Source: Streptococcus infantis (GTDB lineage: Bacteria; Bacillota; Bacilli; Lactobacillales; Streptococcaceae). From it: a stretch of 64,000 nt of DNA. The stretch spans positions 19,691 through 83,690 of the forward strand of contig NZ_JAHZPU010000005.1 of assembly GCF_019929575.1 (NCBI RefSeq). The letters run 5' to 3'. This document shows, one piece after another, positions 1-7,008 of the stretch; position 1 is the stretch's first letter, and every line of letters begins with the position of its first letter. The position numbers were made by a program, and so were the translations under genes. A model generated the notes under the pieces. The model saw nothing but the letters and a program-made list of their open reading frames with translations. It did not search any database and was not told where the DNA came from.

Positions 1-183
1 GACTAGGCCAATTTTGAGATTGGTTGCAAGAGAAGACTGAAGTCCTGCCATTAAAATTCGGACATGATTGTCTAGCCAGACAATGTAGTTCTTTTGAAAG
101 GCGTCTTCTACCCAACTTGGTTTCGGTGTATCTTTACCAATTTCCCAAACTTCTACTATTTGATTTTTATATTTTGCTTGCAT
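1..183 (-). CDS. Hypothetical protein, N-terminal 61 residues (cut by window edge)
   Basis: An open frame starts at an ATG at 183-181 and runs off the left edge of the window, so the C-terminus is missing. The visible part begins MQAKYKNQIVEVWEIGK and contains a WLDNHVRILMAG stretch. It has no signal peptide or membrane segment. I cannot assign a family. It lies just downstream of the small membrane protein at 209-403, on the same strand. The Shine-Dalgarno sequence is weak (AAAGAT). It may mark the outer border of the blp-like locus, but that is inference. Confidence 0.55.
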   Translation of the reverse strand, partial: MQAKYKNQIVEVWEIGKDTPKPSWVEDAFQKNYIVWLDNHVRILMAGLQSSLATNLKIGLV

Positions 184-208
184 CTTTTTAATCTTTCTTT
201 CAGAACTC

Positions 209-403
209 TCACAGAGTTTTTATGTTCTTCTTGCCTGGTCTATGTGTTACTAGACTATAGATCGTAACAGGAGTACTCACCAGTACAAGAACATTTCTCC
301 AGAGTTCATTAGAAATCATGAGTACTCTTATACAAAGAACAAGCGATATCAATATCACTACAACTCGGGCAAAGCAATCTAAAAAATACACATACTTTTT
401 CAT
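209..403 (-). CDS. Small membrane protein (64 aa) at the end of the blp-like locus
   Basis: The 64-residue protein has an aromatic, basic N-terminus (MKKYVYFLD), two predicted hydrophobic segments (about residues 12-30 and 36-52) and a basic tail (HRPGKKNIK). A strong Shine-Dalgarno sequence (GGAGGA) precedes the ATG. It follows a CPBP-family protein gene on the same strand. In the pneumococcal blp immunity region a short membrane protein (BlpZ) follows a CPBP protein (BlpY), so its position is analogous. Sequence similarity to BlpZ could not be verified here. A bacteriocin-immunity accessory role is inference only. Confidence 0.6.
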   Translation of the reverse strand: MKKYVYFLDCFARVVVILISLVLCIRVLMISNELWRNVLVLVSTPVTIYSLVTHRPGKKNIKTL

Positions 404-512
404 ATGATTCCTCCATCTATTGATTTCACATCTACCAGGTCAGTTCCCTAGTCACTATGATGCTAACTGACCATGCTTGATATTCCTTTGTAAATTTAAC
501 CACTGTCAACTA

Positions 513-1121
513 CTAGAAAAATGATAAACAATTGTAACAGATATGCACTAAAATAGACACCGATAGATTTTGGCTCTTTTTATAAGCAAAGCCCAGCATG
601 AAACCTCCAAATAGATAATAGATAAACGAAGGAACATCATAAGGAGCATGCAAGAAAGAGAAGAGAGAGGCAGTCAGTACAAGCCCCAACCAAGAATTAT
701 CAAAAACTGCACCTTGAAGGATTCCTCTGAAAACAAATTCCTCCAGAATAGGCCCAAAAACTGTCGCACTTGCAATAAAGGATAAGGAAATTCCTGTACT
801 AGCAGCTTCAAGGTGTTGATATCCTGCACCAGAAGAAACTGAGAAAAAAGCATGATAGCCTATATTTACCAGCACGCAAAGAAGAAAGATTCCAATAAAA
901 AGCAGAACTTCTTTTTTCGTTAAACTTCTAAGCGAAATCATATCAAACCACTTCGCATAAGCAACACTCAGTGAAATCAAGAAAGTATTTATTATAATAA
1001 ATAAGTACTCATTTTGAAAATAATCCCCTTGATTGATGGTATAACCTACTGTAGCGACTATTACATAGGCTAAAAATCCAACAAACACGGCATGACATTT
1101 ATTAAAAATGGTCATAAACAC
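513..1121 (-). CDS. CPBP family intramembrane metalloprotease, probable bacteriocin immunity protein (BlpY/PncP-like)
   Basis: This roughly 200-residue polytopic protein carries the three CPBP (Abi, type II CAAX protease) motifs. They are ILEEFVFRG (the EExxxR motif, about residue 127), FSFLHAP (FxxxH, about residue 155) and HICYN (HxxxN) near the C-terminus. Family members act inside the membrane, and in lactic bacteria they are often bacteriocin self-immunity proteins. Translation starts either at GTG 1121 (AGGAG 7 nt upstream) or at ATG 1115; I cannot decide. Its place among blp-type genes and downstream of a BlpR-type promoter supports an immunity role. A general protease role remains possible. 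Confidence 0.85.
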   Translation of the reverse strand: MFMTIFNKCHAVFVGFLAYVIVATVGYTINQGDYFQNEYLFIIINTFLISLSVAYAKWFDMISLRSLTKKEVLLFIGIFLLCVLVNIGYHAFFSVSSGAGYQHLEAASTGISLSFIASATVFGPILEEFVFRGILQGAVFDNSWLGLVLTASLFSFLHAPYDVPSFIYYLFGGFMLGFAYKKSQNLSVSILVHICYNCLSFF

Positions 1122-1228
1122 AACCTCTCTCCTATTAGAGTCATCAAAATGCAGATATTATTTTAAAATCATCCATCCAATTTAGATGATCTATTCTAAA
1201 GCCATAAAAATCCTCTTTTAAACAAGAT

Positions 1229-1396
1229 TCAAAGTGGTTTATTCTCCATTTTTTTATTGAACTGAATGAGGATATAAACCGAAGCAAAGTATGCTAGTGC
1301 ATCCATTACATAATACCACTCATTTCCCCTAAGTGGATAATGACAAGTTTGCATGATTACATACAACACAAGAATCGTAACTATTTTTTTCACCAT
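1229..1396 (-). CDS. Small membrane protein (55 aa), paralogue of the 50-aa protein at 1931-2083
   Basis: The frame starts with ATG at 1396-1394, 10 nt after AAGGAG, and stops with TGA at 1231-1229. The product begins MVKKIVTILVLYVIM and ends FNKKMENKPL, with a hydrophobic N-terminal segment and a second hydrophobic stretch around residues 28-45. It resembles the 50-aa protein at 1931-2083 in its N-terminal pattern (KKI-hydrophobic-LY-IM), in WY and LAY motifs, and in length. A BlpR-type operator and a TATACT -10 box lie immediately upstream. There is no double-glycine leader, so it is unlikely to be a class IIb bacteriocin. An immunity or accessory role is inferred from context. Confidence 0.65.
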   Translation of the reverse strand: MVKKIVTILVLYVIMQTCHYPLRGNEWYYVMDALAYFASVYILIQFNKKMENKPL

Positions 1397-1445
1397 AAGA
1401 TTCACTCCTTTAGTTTTGTTTGGCTTTGATATCCTTGCAATTCTT

Positions 1446-1512
1446 AGTATAGCACTGCTTTTTTAGGTTTTGCATCCAAATCTTGAATGGTCATCGAGAC
1501 ATCTTAAATTGC
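1446..1512 (-). promoter_or_regulatory. BlpR-type promoter upstream of the 55-aa gene
   Basis: Read on the minus strand, direct repeats GCAATTTAAGA (1512-1502) and ACCATTCAAGA (1491-1481) are separated by 10 bp. After a further 24 bp comes AGTGCTATACT, with TATACT (1451-1446) as the -10 box. The repeat period of 21 bp and the spacing to the -10 match two other promoters in this window exactly. In this family of LytTR regulators (BlpR, ComE) such repeats are bound by response-regulator dimers. Confidence 0.8.
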
Positions 1513-1553
1513 AAAAACTGCGTTAGCCCCTACTTTTTATAATACTTCAAACC

Positions 1554-1934
1554 TCAAATGAGCAGAAGCATGATAATCAAGCATAGAACGGCACCAATAT
1601 AGCCAATCAGTTGCTGATAAGATTCGGCTGCTGTCATACCTCTATACAAACAAATAATAGACATAAAACCTGTCAAGCCGATGAACATAAGTTGATTGGT
1701 TCTAGGACTAACCAAATCATCATCTTCAAACTTTCTCACTCTCATTTCCCTAGTGAGGTAAACAATCACCAAAATAGAAGCCAAGTTAACAACCACTAAA
1801 AGCAATTGAAAAACTAAGGAAAAATGCAAAAACTGACGAGAGAGAAATAAATAAGTAGAGATCAGTACAGGTAACTGACCTAGGAACAATCTCGCAAGGA
1901 AGATGTTCCGTTTTTTAGCAAGAAAAGTTTTCAT
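1554..1934 (-). CDS. Membrane protein (126 aa), probable blp-associated immunity protein
   Basis: Translation most likely starts at ATG 1934 (product begins MKTFLAKKRNIFLARL), 7 nt after AAGGAG; longer in-frame versions lack such a site. The start overlaps the stop of the upstream 50-aa gene (ATGA-type overlap at 1931-1934), which points to translational coupling. Four hydrophobic segments are visible, separated by a charged loop (REMRVRKFEDDD) near the middle. No conserved enzymatic motif is recognised. It is the second gene of a two-gene unit driven by a BlpR-type promoter, so a bacteriocin-immunity function is plausible but unproven. Confidence 0.7.
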   Translation of the reverse strand: MKTFLAKKRNIFLARLFLGQLPVLISTYLFLSRQFLHFSLVFQLLLVVVNLASILVIVYLTREMRVRKFEDDDLVSPRTNQLMFIGLTGFMSIICLYRGMTAAESYQQLIGYIGAVLCLIIMLLLI

Positions 1935-2083
1935 TTCTTTGCTCCTTTCTTTCTCATTAAAGCAAAATAGATTATAACTGCAATCAGATAGGCTATGGTA
2001 TAAAATAAATGATACCAAATACTCCCCCCAAGCGGAGACATGATTAGATACAAGATGAAAATGACAAGTATTTTTTTCTTCAT
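1931..2083 (-). CDS. Small membrane protein (50 aa) under BlpR-type control
   Basis: The start is placed at ATG 2083 (MKKKILVIFILYLIM), which has an excellent AGGAGG ribosome site; an in-frame upstream ATG at 2113 lacks one. The 50-residue product has two hydrophobic stretches and a basic tail (MRKKGAKK). It resembles the 55-aa protein at 1229-1396, and both follow a BlpR-type promoter, which suggests duplication of a promoter-plus-gene cassette. Its stop codon overlaps the start of the 126-aa membrane gene. It has no double-glycine leader. I do not recognise a named family. Confidence 0.65.
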   Translation of the reverse strand: MKKKILVIFILYLIMSPLGGSIWYHLFYTIAYLIAVIIYFALMRKKGAKK

Positions 2084-2129
2084 AAGACTTCCTCCTAAAT
2101 ATTTGTTGAACAAGAACCTTTACACTGCC

Positions 2130-2196
2130 AGTATAGCACTCCTTTTGAACTTAATTCCTCAAAATCATAAATGGTCATCAAAACCTCCTAAATTGT
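2130..2196 (-). promoter_or_regulatory. BlpR-type promoter upstream of the 50-aa/126-aa unit
   Basis: On the minus strand, ACAATTTAGGA (2196-2186) and ACCATTTATGA (2175-2165) form an 11-N10-11 direct repeat. AGTGCTATACT follows after 24 bp, with the -10 TATACT at 2135-2130. Geometry and sequence match the promoter at 1446-1512 closely. Confidence 0.8.
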
Positions 2197-2206
2197 AGAA
2201 AAAATG

Positions 2207-2236
2207 AAAAAAGCAAGCAGGGAAAATATGCTTGCC
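2207..2236 (-). terminator. Rho-independent terminator after the 118-aa gene
   Basis: On the minus strand the arms GCAAGC and GCTTGC enclose an A+T-rich loop and are followed by TTTTTTC. It separates the blpSRH/118-aa transcription unit from the BlpR-type promoter that follows. Confidence 0.75.
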
Positions 2237-2271
2237 CTAATAAAACCTAACAAATCAAAATGTACTTAACT

Positions 2272-2628
2272 TTACTTCCCTTTTTTCTGATACATTCTCA
2301 TGATAGCTAGGAGGATAAAGGCTACCCAGCTTGCTAAAACTAGAAGGGTGAGGCCTGTATGTAAGATTTCAGGTGTCCTCTCTATTCGGCTGATGAGACG
2401 GACTAAGGACACCACTGCCATCTGAATGAGGAGCAAGGATTCTGCCCTTACCAATGATGTCTGCTGATTTTCAACTGCATGTAGAAAGGCTGGCAGCAAG
2501 ACACAGGTCGAAACAATTATAATCAGATTAGCTCCTGTACCTTCTCCCTCATTGACTAGAGAAAACATGAGAAGATTGGATAGGATGATCAGTACAGAAC
2601 AAGCTATAAAATAAGATTTCTGGTTCAT
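2272..2628 (-). CDS. Hypothetical four-helix membrane protein (118 aa) downstream of blpH
   Basis: The ATG at 2628 is preceded by CGAGG at a workable distance. The protein is very hydrophobic, with about four membrane segments (residues 7-26, 36-51, 63-80 and 90-110) and a basic end (RMYQKKGK). It follows blpH on the same strand after about 100 bp and is closed by its own terminator. In pneumococcus this position beside blpH holds the pheromone gene blpC and the exporter genes. Here only this protein is present, and it has no pheromone-like leader. The function is unknown. Confidence 0.65.
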   Translation of the reverse strand: MNQKSYFIACSVLIILSNLLMFSLVNEGEGTGANLIIIVSTCVLLPAFLHAVENQQTSLVRAESLLLIQMAVVSLVRLISRIERTPEILHTGLTLLVLASWVAFILLAIMRMYQKKGK

Positions 2629-2729
2629 TTATTTTTCCTCGTATATTATACAAAGTCAGGCTGGATCAGGATAAATCGTTGCAATGTTTTTCAATCTAAA
2701 ATGCCTAGGTCCTCTTGTTCACACATTTT

Positions 2730-4079
2730 CTAATCAGAAGTTGACAGCAAATGAACCGCCAAAACCTGACGAAAGACTTGATCTTGACAGGTGGTATTGA
2801 GACTGGCATTGGGATAACTTTCCACAATCTTCATGACGGTATAGAGACCAACACCTCGGTCCTCCCCTTTAGAACTAACTCCAAATGAGAAGATTTCAGA
2901 AACATCTATCCCCTCTTCTTTAATGGAGTTTTCAATGATGAAGGTCTCCTGTGCTCCATTTTTTAAAAATGCGATTGAAACATGAGGTTGACTGGCCTCT
3001 GCACTAGCTTCAATGGCATTGTCACAAAGGATAGACACAATAGTCAGAAAATCAAGCAGACTCATACTCTCGACTTGAATCTCTTCAGGAACTTCGACAT
3101 TAAAGACAATATCCTTTTCTCTGGCTTTTAGAAATTTTCCTGCTAGGAGACTTTTAAGGGCACGATCCCGAATATTCACCAATCTGCCCAGGTCATATTT
3201 ATTGTCCTGCAATTTCTGGCTGGAGTCCTTTAAGACGGAGTCGTAGACCTCTTTTATCTGCTCCATATCCTCCTCTTCAATGCCCAGACGTAAGCTGGTC
3301 AAGAGGTTGGTATAATCATGGCGAAAACTCCGAACTTCCTTATAAAGCTCCTCTATATGCCGACTATACCGTTCCATATCTCTGTAGCGCAATGTTTGCT
3401 CTTGGTTCAGTTTTTCCTGAAGTTTTTCCTTTAAATAGGTATCCAGCTTCTTGATAACCCCCATAAAAAAGAGCAGGTAAAATACCAGAATCAGATGGCG
3501 AACAGTCGTTGATTGGATCCCCTGTTCATATTCAAAATAAGACAGACTTTGCATCACTAGATAGTAGGCTCCCATTATCCAGTTAATCTTAGTCAAGGAC
3601 TTTTGAAAATCTTTATCGAGAATCTCCTTTCTCAAGTTTGCGAAATCATAGTCCAACCATTTCAAAAAAACTAAAACTATGAAGCAAACGAAAAACATAA
3701 TCAATAAAAAGGCAGGATTGCCATCTCTATCTACTATTCCTTGCCCCAAAAATGGAAACACAAAATAGGAAACGCCTCTATAAAAGAGATTCACTAATAT
3801 CATTGGAAAGAGACCATAAAAGACAAGGAGTTTTTTAGGAAACCCTCTTAACAATAAGAAAGATAAGCCGATGCCGTACAAGGGTTCCATAAAATAAGAT
3901 AGGTAAGTATTTCCTACTATATAGCTAATCATTACAAAAACAAAGGCCAATAGTATCTTAAAAAGAAAAGCCTTAAAAATTCTCTCAAAAGTGAGACCAA
4001 TTCCATCCACCTTAAAAAAAATGACAATTTCTAGTCCCTGAGTAACAAGTGTATACAATATAATCCAAATATTATACAT
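2730..4079 (-). CDS. blpH: BlpH-type sensor histidine kinase (449 aa)
   Basis: This is a peptide-sensing histidine kinase of the HPK10 class, to which AgrC, ComD and BlpH belong. The N-terminal half has about six hydrophobic segments. An RSFRHDYTNLL H-box with the phosphoacceptor His lies near residue 250. The C-terminal ATPase domain has CDNAIEASAE (N-box) and GVGLYTVMKI (G-box). A good AGGAG precedes ATG 4079. The gene sits 13 bp downstream of blpR. In pneumococcus BlpH detects the pheromone BlpC and phosphorylates BlpR. No pheromone or exporter gene is visible in this window, so its ligand may be foreign or encoded elsewhere. Confidence 0.9.
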   Translation of the reverse strand: MYNIWIILYTLVTQGLEIVIFFKVDGIGLTFERIFKAFLFKILLAFVFVMISYIVGNTYLSYFMEPLYGIGLSFLLLRGFPKKLLVFYGLFPMILVNLFYRGVSYFVFPFLGQGIVDRDGNPAFLLIMFFVCFIVLVFLKWLDYDFANLRKEILDKDFQKSLTKINWIMGAYYLVMQSLSYFEYEQGIQSTTVRHLILVFYLLFFMGVIKKLDTYLKEKLQEKLNQEQTLRYRDMERYSRHIEELYKEVRSFRHDYTNLLTSLRLGIEEEDMEQIKEVYDSVLKDSSQKLQDNKYDLGRLVNIRDRALKSLLAGKFLKAREKDIVFNVEVPEEIQVESMSLLDFLTIVSILCDNAIEASAEASQPHVSIAFLKNGAQETFIIENSIKEEGIDVSEIFSFGVSSKGEDRGVGLYTVMKIVESYPNASLNTTCQDQVFRQVLAVHLLSTSD

Positions 4080-4092
4080 AAGTTCTCCTAAC

Positions 4093-4830
4093 TCAATGCA
4101 AGTTATTGATAGCTTCAGACACTTCCCTGACCTTATAACGCGCGATCAGACAGCTTCCACCATTGGGAAAGAAAAGGAGTTTTTCTTTCTTATCCAAACG
4201 AACTACATTAGTTGGATTAACTAGAAAAGAGCGATGGCACTGCAAGAGACGGGGTTCCTGCTTGAGAACCTCCTCTAAACTAGCCGTAAATTCTAACCTG
4301 TCTGTCTTGGTATAGAGAATAACACGATGGGGTCTTGGGGACGTTTCGAGATAGTAGACCTCTTTAAAGGGATACTGAAATTGGGCAAATTTTGATTTAA
4401 AATAAAAGCAATCTTCCGCTAGACTTTTACTGTCTTGACTATTGGCATAGAGGAGGGCTGTCTCGATACGAGATTCAAACTCCTCTGCCGACAAGGCCTT
4501 ATCAATGTAGTCCAAAGCTGAAACTTGGTAGCGAAAGGACAGGGGCATAAACTCTGAGTGAGTCGTCACAAAGACAATCAGGGCATAAGGATCCCGATCC
4601 CGAATCTTTCTAGCCACTTCCAGACCCTTCATCTCTTCGTTTCGAATCTCAATGTCCAAAAAGAAAAGCTGATGCGCCCCCTTCTCATGCACCTCTGCCA
4701 GCAGTTGGTCTGGTTTCCCAAAGACTTCAAAAGAACTGGGAGTGATATGATGTTCCTTCAAAAGTTTCTCAATCGTCGTTTCAATCCTAGTCTGTTGGGA
4801 AAAATCATCTTCTAAAACAAATATTCTCAT
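4093..4830 (-). CDS. blpR: BlpR response regulator of bacteriocin genes (245 aa)
   Basis: This is an AlgR/AgrA/LytR-family response regulator. The receiver domain (residues 1-120) has the acidic pocket EDD near the start, FFLDIEI with the phosphoacceptor Asp near residue 59, and a conserved Lys in the DYIDKAL segment. The C-terminal LytTR DNA-binding domain (about 140-245) includes CHRSFLVNPTNV. The sequence closely matches my memory of pneumococcal BlpR. The start ATG at 4830 has GGAG upstream. It lies between blpS and blpH in one operon. Likely targets are the three direct-repeat promoters at 1446-1512, 2130-2196 and 5325-5391. Confidence 0.92.
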   Translation of the reverse strand: MRIFVLEDDFSQQTRIETTIEKLLKEHHITPSSFEVFGKPDQLLAEVHEKGAHQLFFLDIEIRNEEMKGLEVARKIRDRDPYALIVFVTTHSEFMPLSFRYQVSALDYIDKALSAEEFESRIETALLYANSQDSKSLAEDCFYFKSKFAQFQYPFKEVYYLETSPRPHRVILYTKTDRLEFTASLEEVLKQEPRLLQCHRSFLVNPTNVVRLDKKEKLLFFPNGGSCLIARYKVREVSEAINNLH

Positions 4831-4834
4831 CTTC

Positions 4835-5173
4835 TTACTCTCCTTGTTTCAACCATTTTTGGCAAATTTCTCTATAGCGACGTCTGGAATACTGAACGGC
4901 ATATCGACCTTCTTCTCCAAGAAAAAGAGTCTTTGATTGGAGTTCCATGGATTTTACTCGTTCAAGGTTGACCAGACAATTTCGATGACATCTTGTTAAG
5001 GTTTCCCCATATTGTTTTTCAAGCTTGCTTAAATTTTGAAACAAATCAAAGCTAGCTTTTTCTGTAACAATTTGCACGGTATGGGCTTTACTTGGATGCG
5101 TTTGGATGTAGTAGATATCCTTTATGTTTAATTTGAAAATTTCTTTCTCTTTTTGGATGATGATATAGTTCAT
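4835..5173 (-). CDS. blpS: BlpS, stand-alone LytTR DNA-binding protein (112 aa)
   Basis: The product consists almost only of a LytTR DNA-binding domain (about residues 10-110), with the signature CHRNCLVNLERV near residue 75 and no receiver domain. The preferred start is ATG 5173 (MNYIIIQKEKE), 8 nt after AGGAGG; a longer frame from 5203 has no such site. It is the first gene of blpS-blpR-blpH and ends 4 bp before blpR. In pneumococcus BlpS occupies the same position. Its regulatory role there is not well defined, so a modulatory function is inferred from the domain. Confidence 0.88.
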   Translation of the reverse strand: MNYIIIQKEKEIFKLNIKDIYYIQTHPSKAHTVQIVTEKASFDLFQNLSKLEKQYGETLTRCHRNCLVNLERVKSMELQSKTLFLGEEGRYAVQYSRRRYREICQKWLKQGE

Positions 5174-5324
5174 GGATAAAACCTCCTGAAGAGAGGATAC
5201 CATAAGTCGAGAAACTATTTTTCACCAAATCCTAAACGGTTCTTAAAAATTCCTAAAGTGTCGAAGTATTTTAAAAATTAAATATGATAACCTTACAATT
5301 ATTTTATCATAAAATCCTGCAATT

Positions 5325-5391
5325 ACCATTCAGGAACTTTCAATGACAATTAAAGATTTGAAGGTAAAAAAAGAGTAAAAAGTGATAGGCT
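5325..5391 (+). promoter_or_regulatory. BlpR-type promoter of blpT
   Basis: Direct repeats ACCATTCAGGA (5325-5335) and ACAATTAAAGA (5346-5356) are separated by 10 bp. After 24 bp comes AGTGATAGGCT, with TAGGCT (5386-5391) as the -10. The spacing is identical to the two minus-strand promoters at 1446-1512 and 2130-2196, and it lies 60 bp upstream of blpT. Confidence 0.78.
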
Positions 5392-5451
5392 AGGATTATA
5401 GAAGACAAAGGCTTAAAACAACTTTAGAACCATCACAAAGGAGGAATTCTT

Positions 5452-5781
5452 ATGACGGAAACAGACCCAATCAAAAGAGCTCAGACACTGATAACTGAGT
5501 TAAACAAAGCTTACCAAGTCTGCAAACAGGCAACAGCTGACGATGTCCGTTTCCAGGAGCAACTGGACAATATCCTCCGCTTTCTCTCTAAAACTGAGAC
5601 AGTGGATAATCGATTCTTGATTGAGCTGGAAAAATTTTACCAAACTTCCAGTCTTCTCATGGGCCTCAGTGCTCTCAATCCAGACGCTCCTACTCGCGCC
5701 GCTTGGAGAGCCTACGACCGCTTTCACTTTGACCAAGTCAAAACCAAGTTAAGTCTCTATGGACCAACCATTATCCTGTAG
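5452..5781 (+). CDS. blpT: BlpT-like protein (109 aa)
   Basis: This is a soluble, helix-rich 109-residue protein (MTETDPIKRAQTLITELN start) with no membrane segment. AAAGGAGG precedes ATG 5452. It is divergent from blpS, the arrangement known for blpT in pneumococcus, and its sequence matches my memory of BlpT. A BlpR-type operator lies upstream, so induction with the blp regulon is likely. A hairpin terminator follows. BlpT has no established biochemical function. Confidence 0.82.
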   Translation: MTETDPIKRAQTLITELNKAYQVCKQATADDVRFQEQLDNILRFLSKTETVDNRFLIELEKFYQTSSLLMGLSALNPDAPTRAAWRAYDRFHFDQVKTKLSLYGPTIIL

Positions 5782-5787
5782 TAACTA

Positions 5788-5825
5788 AAAAGAAGCTGAG
5801 ACAGATTGAACTCAACTTCTTTTTT
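5788..5825 (+). terminator. Rho-independent terminator of blpT
   Basis: The inverted repeat AAGAAGCTGAG ... CTCAACTTCTT is followed by a TTTT tract on the plus strand, just after the blpT stop. The A-rich left arm could also serve the opposite strand. Confidence 0.8.
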
Positions 5826-5844
5826 AGTATCATATAAGCAATGT

Positions 5845-5958
5845 TATACTCAATGAAAATCAAAGAGCAAACTAGGAAGCTAGCCGCAGGTTGCTCAAAG
5901 CATCGCTTTGAGGTTGCAGATGGATGCTGACCTAGTTTGAAGAGATTTTCGAAGAGGA
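5845..5958 (+). repeat. BOX element (short form, boxA-boxC without boxB)
   Basis: The element begins TATACTCAATGAAAATCAAA and ends GAGATTTTCGAAGAG, the typical outer ends of the pneumococcal BOX repeat. At about 114 bp it fits boxA plus boxC with no boxB. It overlaps the 3' end of the ecsB-like gene and supplies its last codons and stop. Confidence 0.88.
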
Positions 5959-7008
5959 TTGGTCCTGCATCTGACGTTTCACCTGATAAGGGAGATACAA
6001 AATTTGTAAGACCAGTCCAGCTCCAAGGAGGGCTAGAAGGGCTAGTTTTTCTTGGAGGGTAATCAACCCAACTACCAGTTGAACCAATAAAACAAAACCA
6101 GTCAATCCTCGGACAACCGCCTGTAACCCTTTTTCCTTTTGCCCCTTATCTAGCGGGAAAAGTTGGGTCAAATATTGGTAGTCAAAAGCATGATAGAGGG
6201 CCAATAACTGAAAGAGCAAGAGATAGTTAAATAAAACCACCACTGCTGTCGCTATCCAAGCTTGCTCGATAAAGATCAACGCCAGCAAGGATAGGAAAAG
6301 GAGACGAAGGCTGAGGGCAAAGAGATCTCCATTTCGCAGATAAGAACGAAGATAGAGGTTCTGCCAAATCTTGCTCGGCACCTTCTGGACTGCTTTTAGG
6401 ATAAAGTCTAGATAAGCTCGTCGCTTGACGCTGTTTGAAATTCCCTTGACTTGGGTAAAGAGGGCAAAGAAGCGAAGCAAGAACTGCTTGCGTTTACTTT
6501 CTTGGGCAATCACATAGTCCCAGTCCAGATGATTTGCACTAAAAAACTTACCAGCCTTTTTCTGAAACAGGAAATATTTCCCGACTCCCAAAAGAAAAAC
6601 ATAGACCCCAAAAACTCCTAAGCCTAAGCTCATGGCTAAAAATAGAGGGGCAAAAAGAAGCAAGAAGAGAGTCTGTACACTAACCCAAAAGATGAAGGAA
6701 ACTAGACTTTGCTTCTGGATGTGTTCTCTTACTTCTTCTTCAGCTACTAAGAGAAAGAGCTTATCAGGTGCTTCCACATAGGTCGCGATTCCACCCCAAA
6801 GCATGAGTAAAACAGAGACAATCCCCACAAACAAAAGGATAGGCCAATGATTTTCAGGAAAATGCTGGAGCAGTTGACTATACTGATAGGCTAGAAAACC
6901 TACTAAGACTAGTAAAAACAAGACAAAGTGGTCATTGAGCACATAGCGCAGATAACCGACACACTCTTTACGAAAAGCCTGCTTTCGCTTTAGAAACAAG
7001 TCTTTCAT
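5932..7008 (-). CDS. ecsB: EcsB-like ABC transporter permease (358 aa) with a BOX-derived C-terminus
   Basis: This polytopic protein has roughly eight to ten hydrophobic segments, separated by a long basic cytoplasmic loop (about residues 165-215). Such proteins pair with EcsA-type ATPases. The start ATG at 7008 overlaps the stop of ecsA (7005-7008), so the two are translationally coupled. EcsAB in Bacillus affects secretion, competence and intramembrane proteolysis; the substrate is not known. The final residues SKISSN and the TAG stop are encoded inside the BOX element at 5845-5958, so the native C-terminus has been replaced or extended. The function assignment rests on family and partner gene. 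Confidence 0.82.
   Translation of the reverse strand: MKDLFLKRKQAFRKECVGYLRYVLNDHFVLFLLVLVGFLAYQYSQLLQHFPENHWPILLFVGIVSVLLMLWGGIATYVEAPDKLFLLVAEEEVREHIQKQSLVSFIFWVSVQTLFLLLFAPLFLAMSLGLGVFGVYVFLLGVGKYFLFQKKAGKFFSANHLDWDYVIAQESKRKQFLLRFFALFTQVKGISNSVKRRAYLDFILKAVQKVPSKIWQNLYLRSYLRNGDLFALSLRLLFLSLLALIFIEQAWIATAVVVLFNYLLLFQLLALYHAFDYQYLTQLFPLDKGQKEKGLQAVVRGLTGFVLLVQLVVGLITLQEKLALLALLGAGLVLQILYLPYQVKRQMQDQSSSKISSN

Noticed and set aside
2645..2650. TATAAT on the minus strand as promoter of the 118-aa gene
   Set aside because: The transcription start would fall inside or after the ribosome site of that gene, and no -35 is well spaced.
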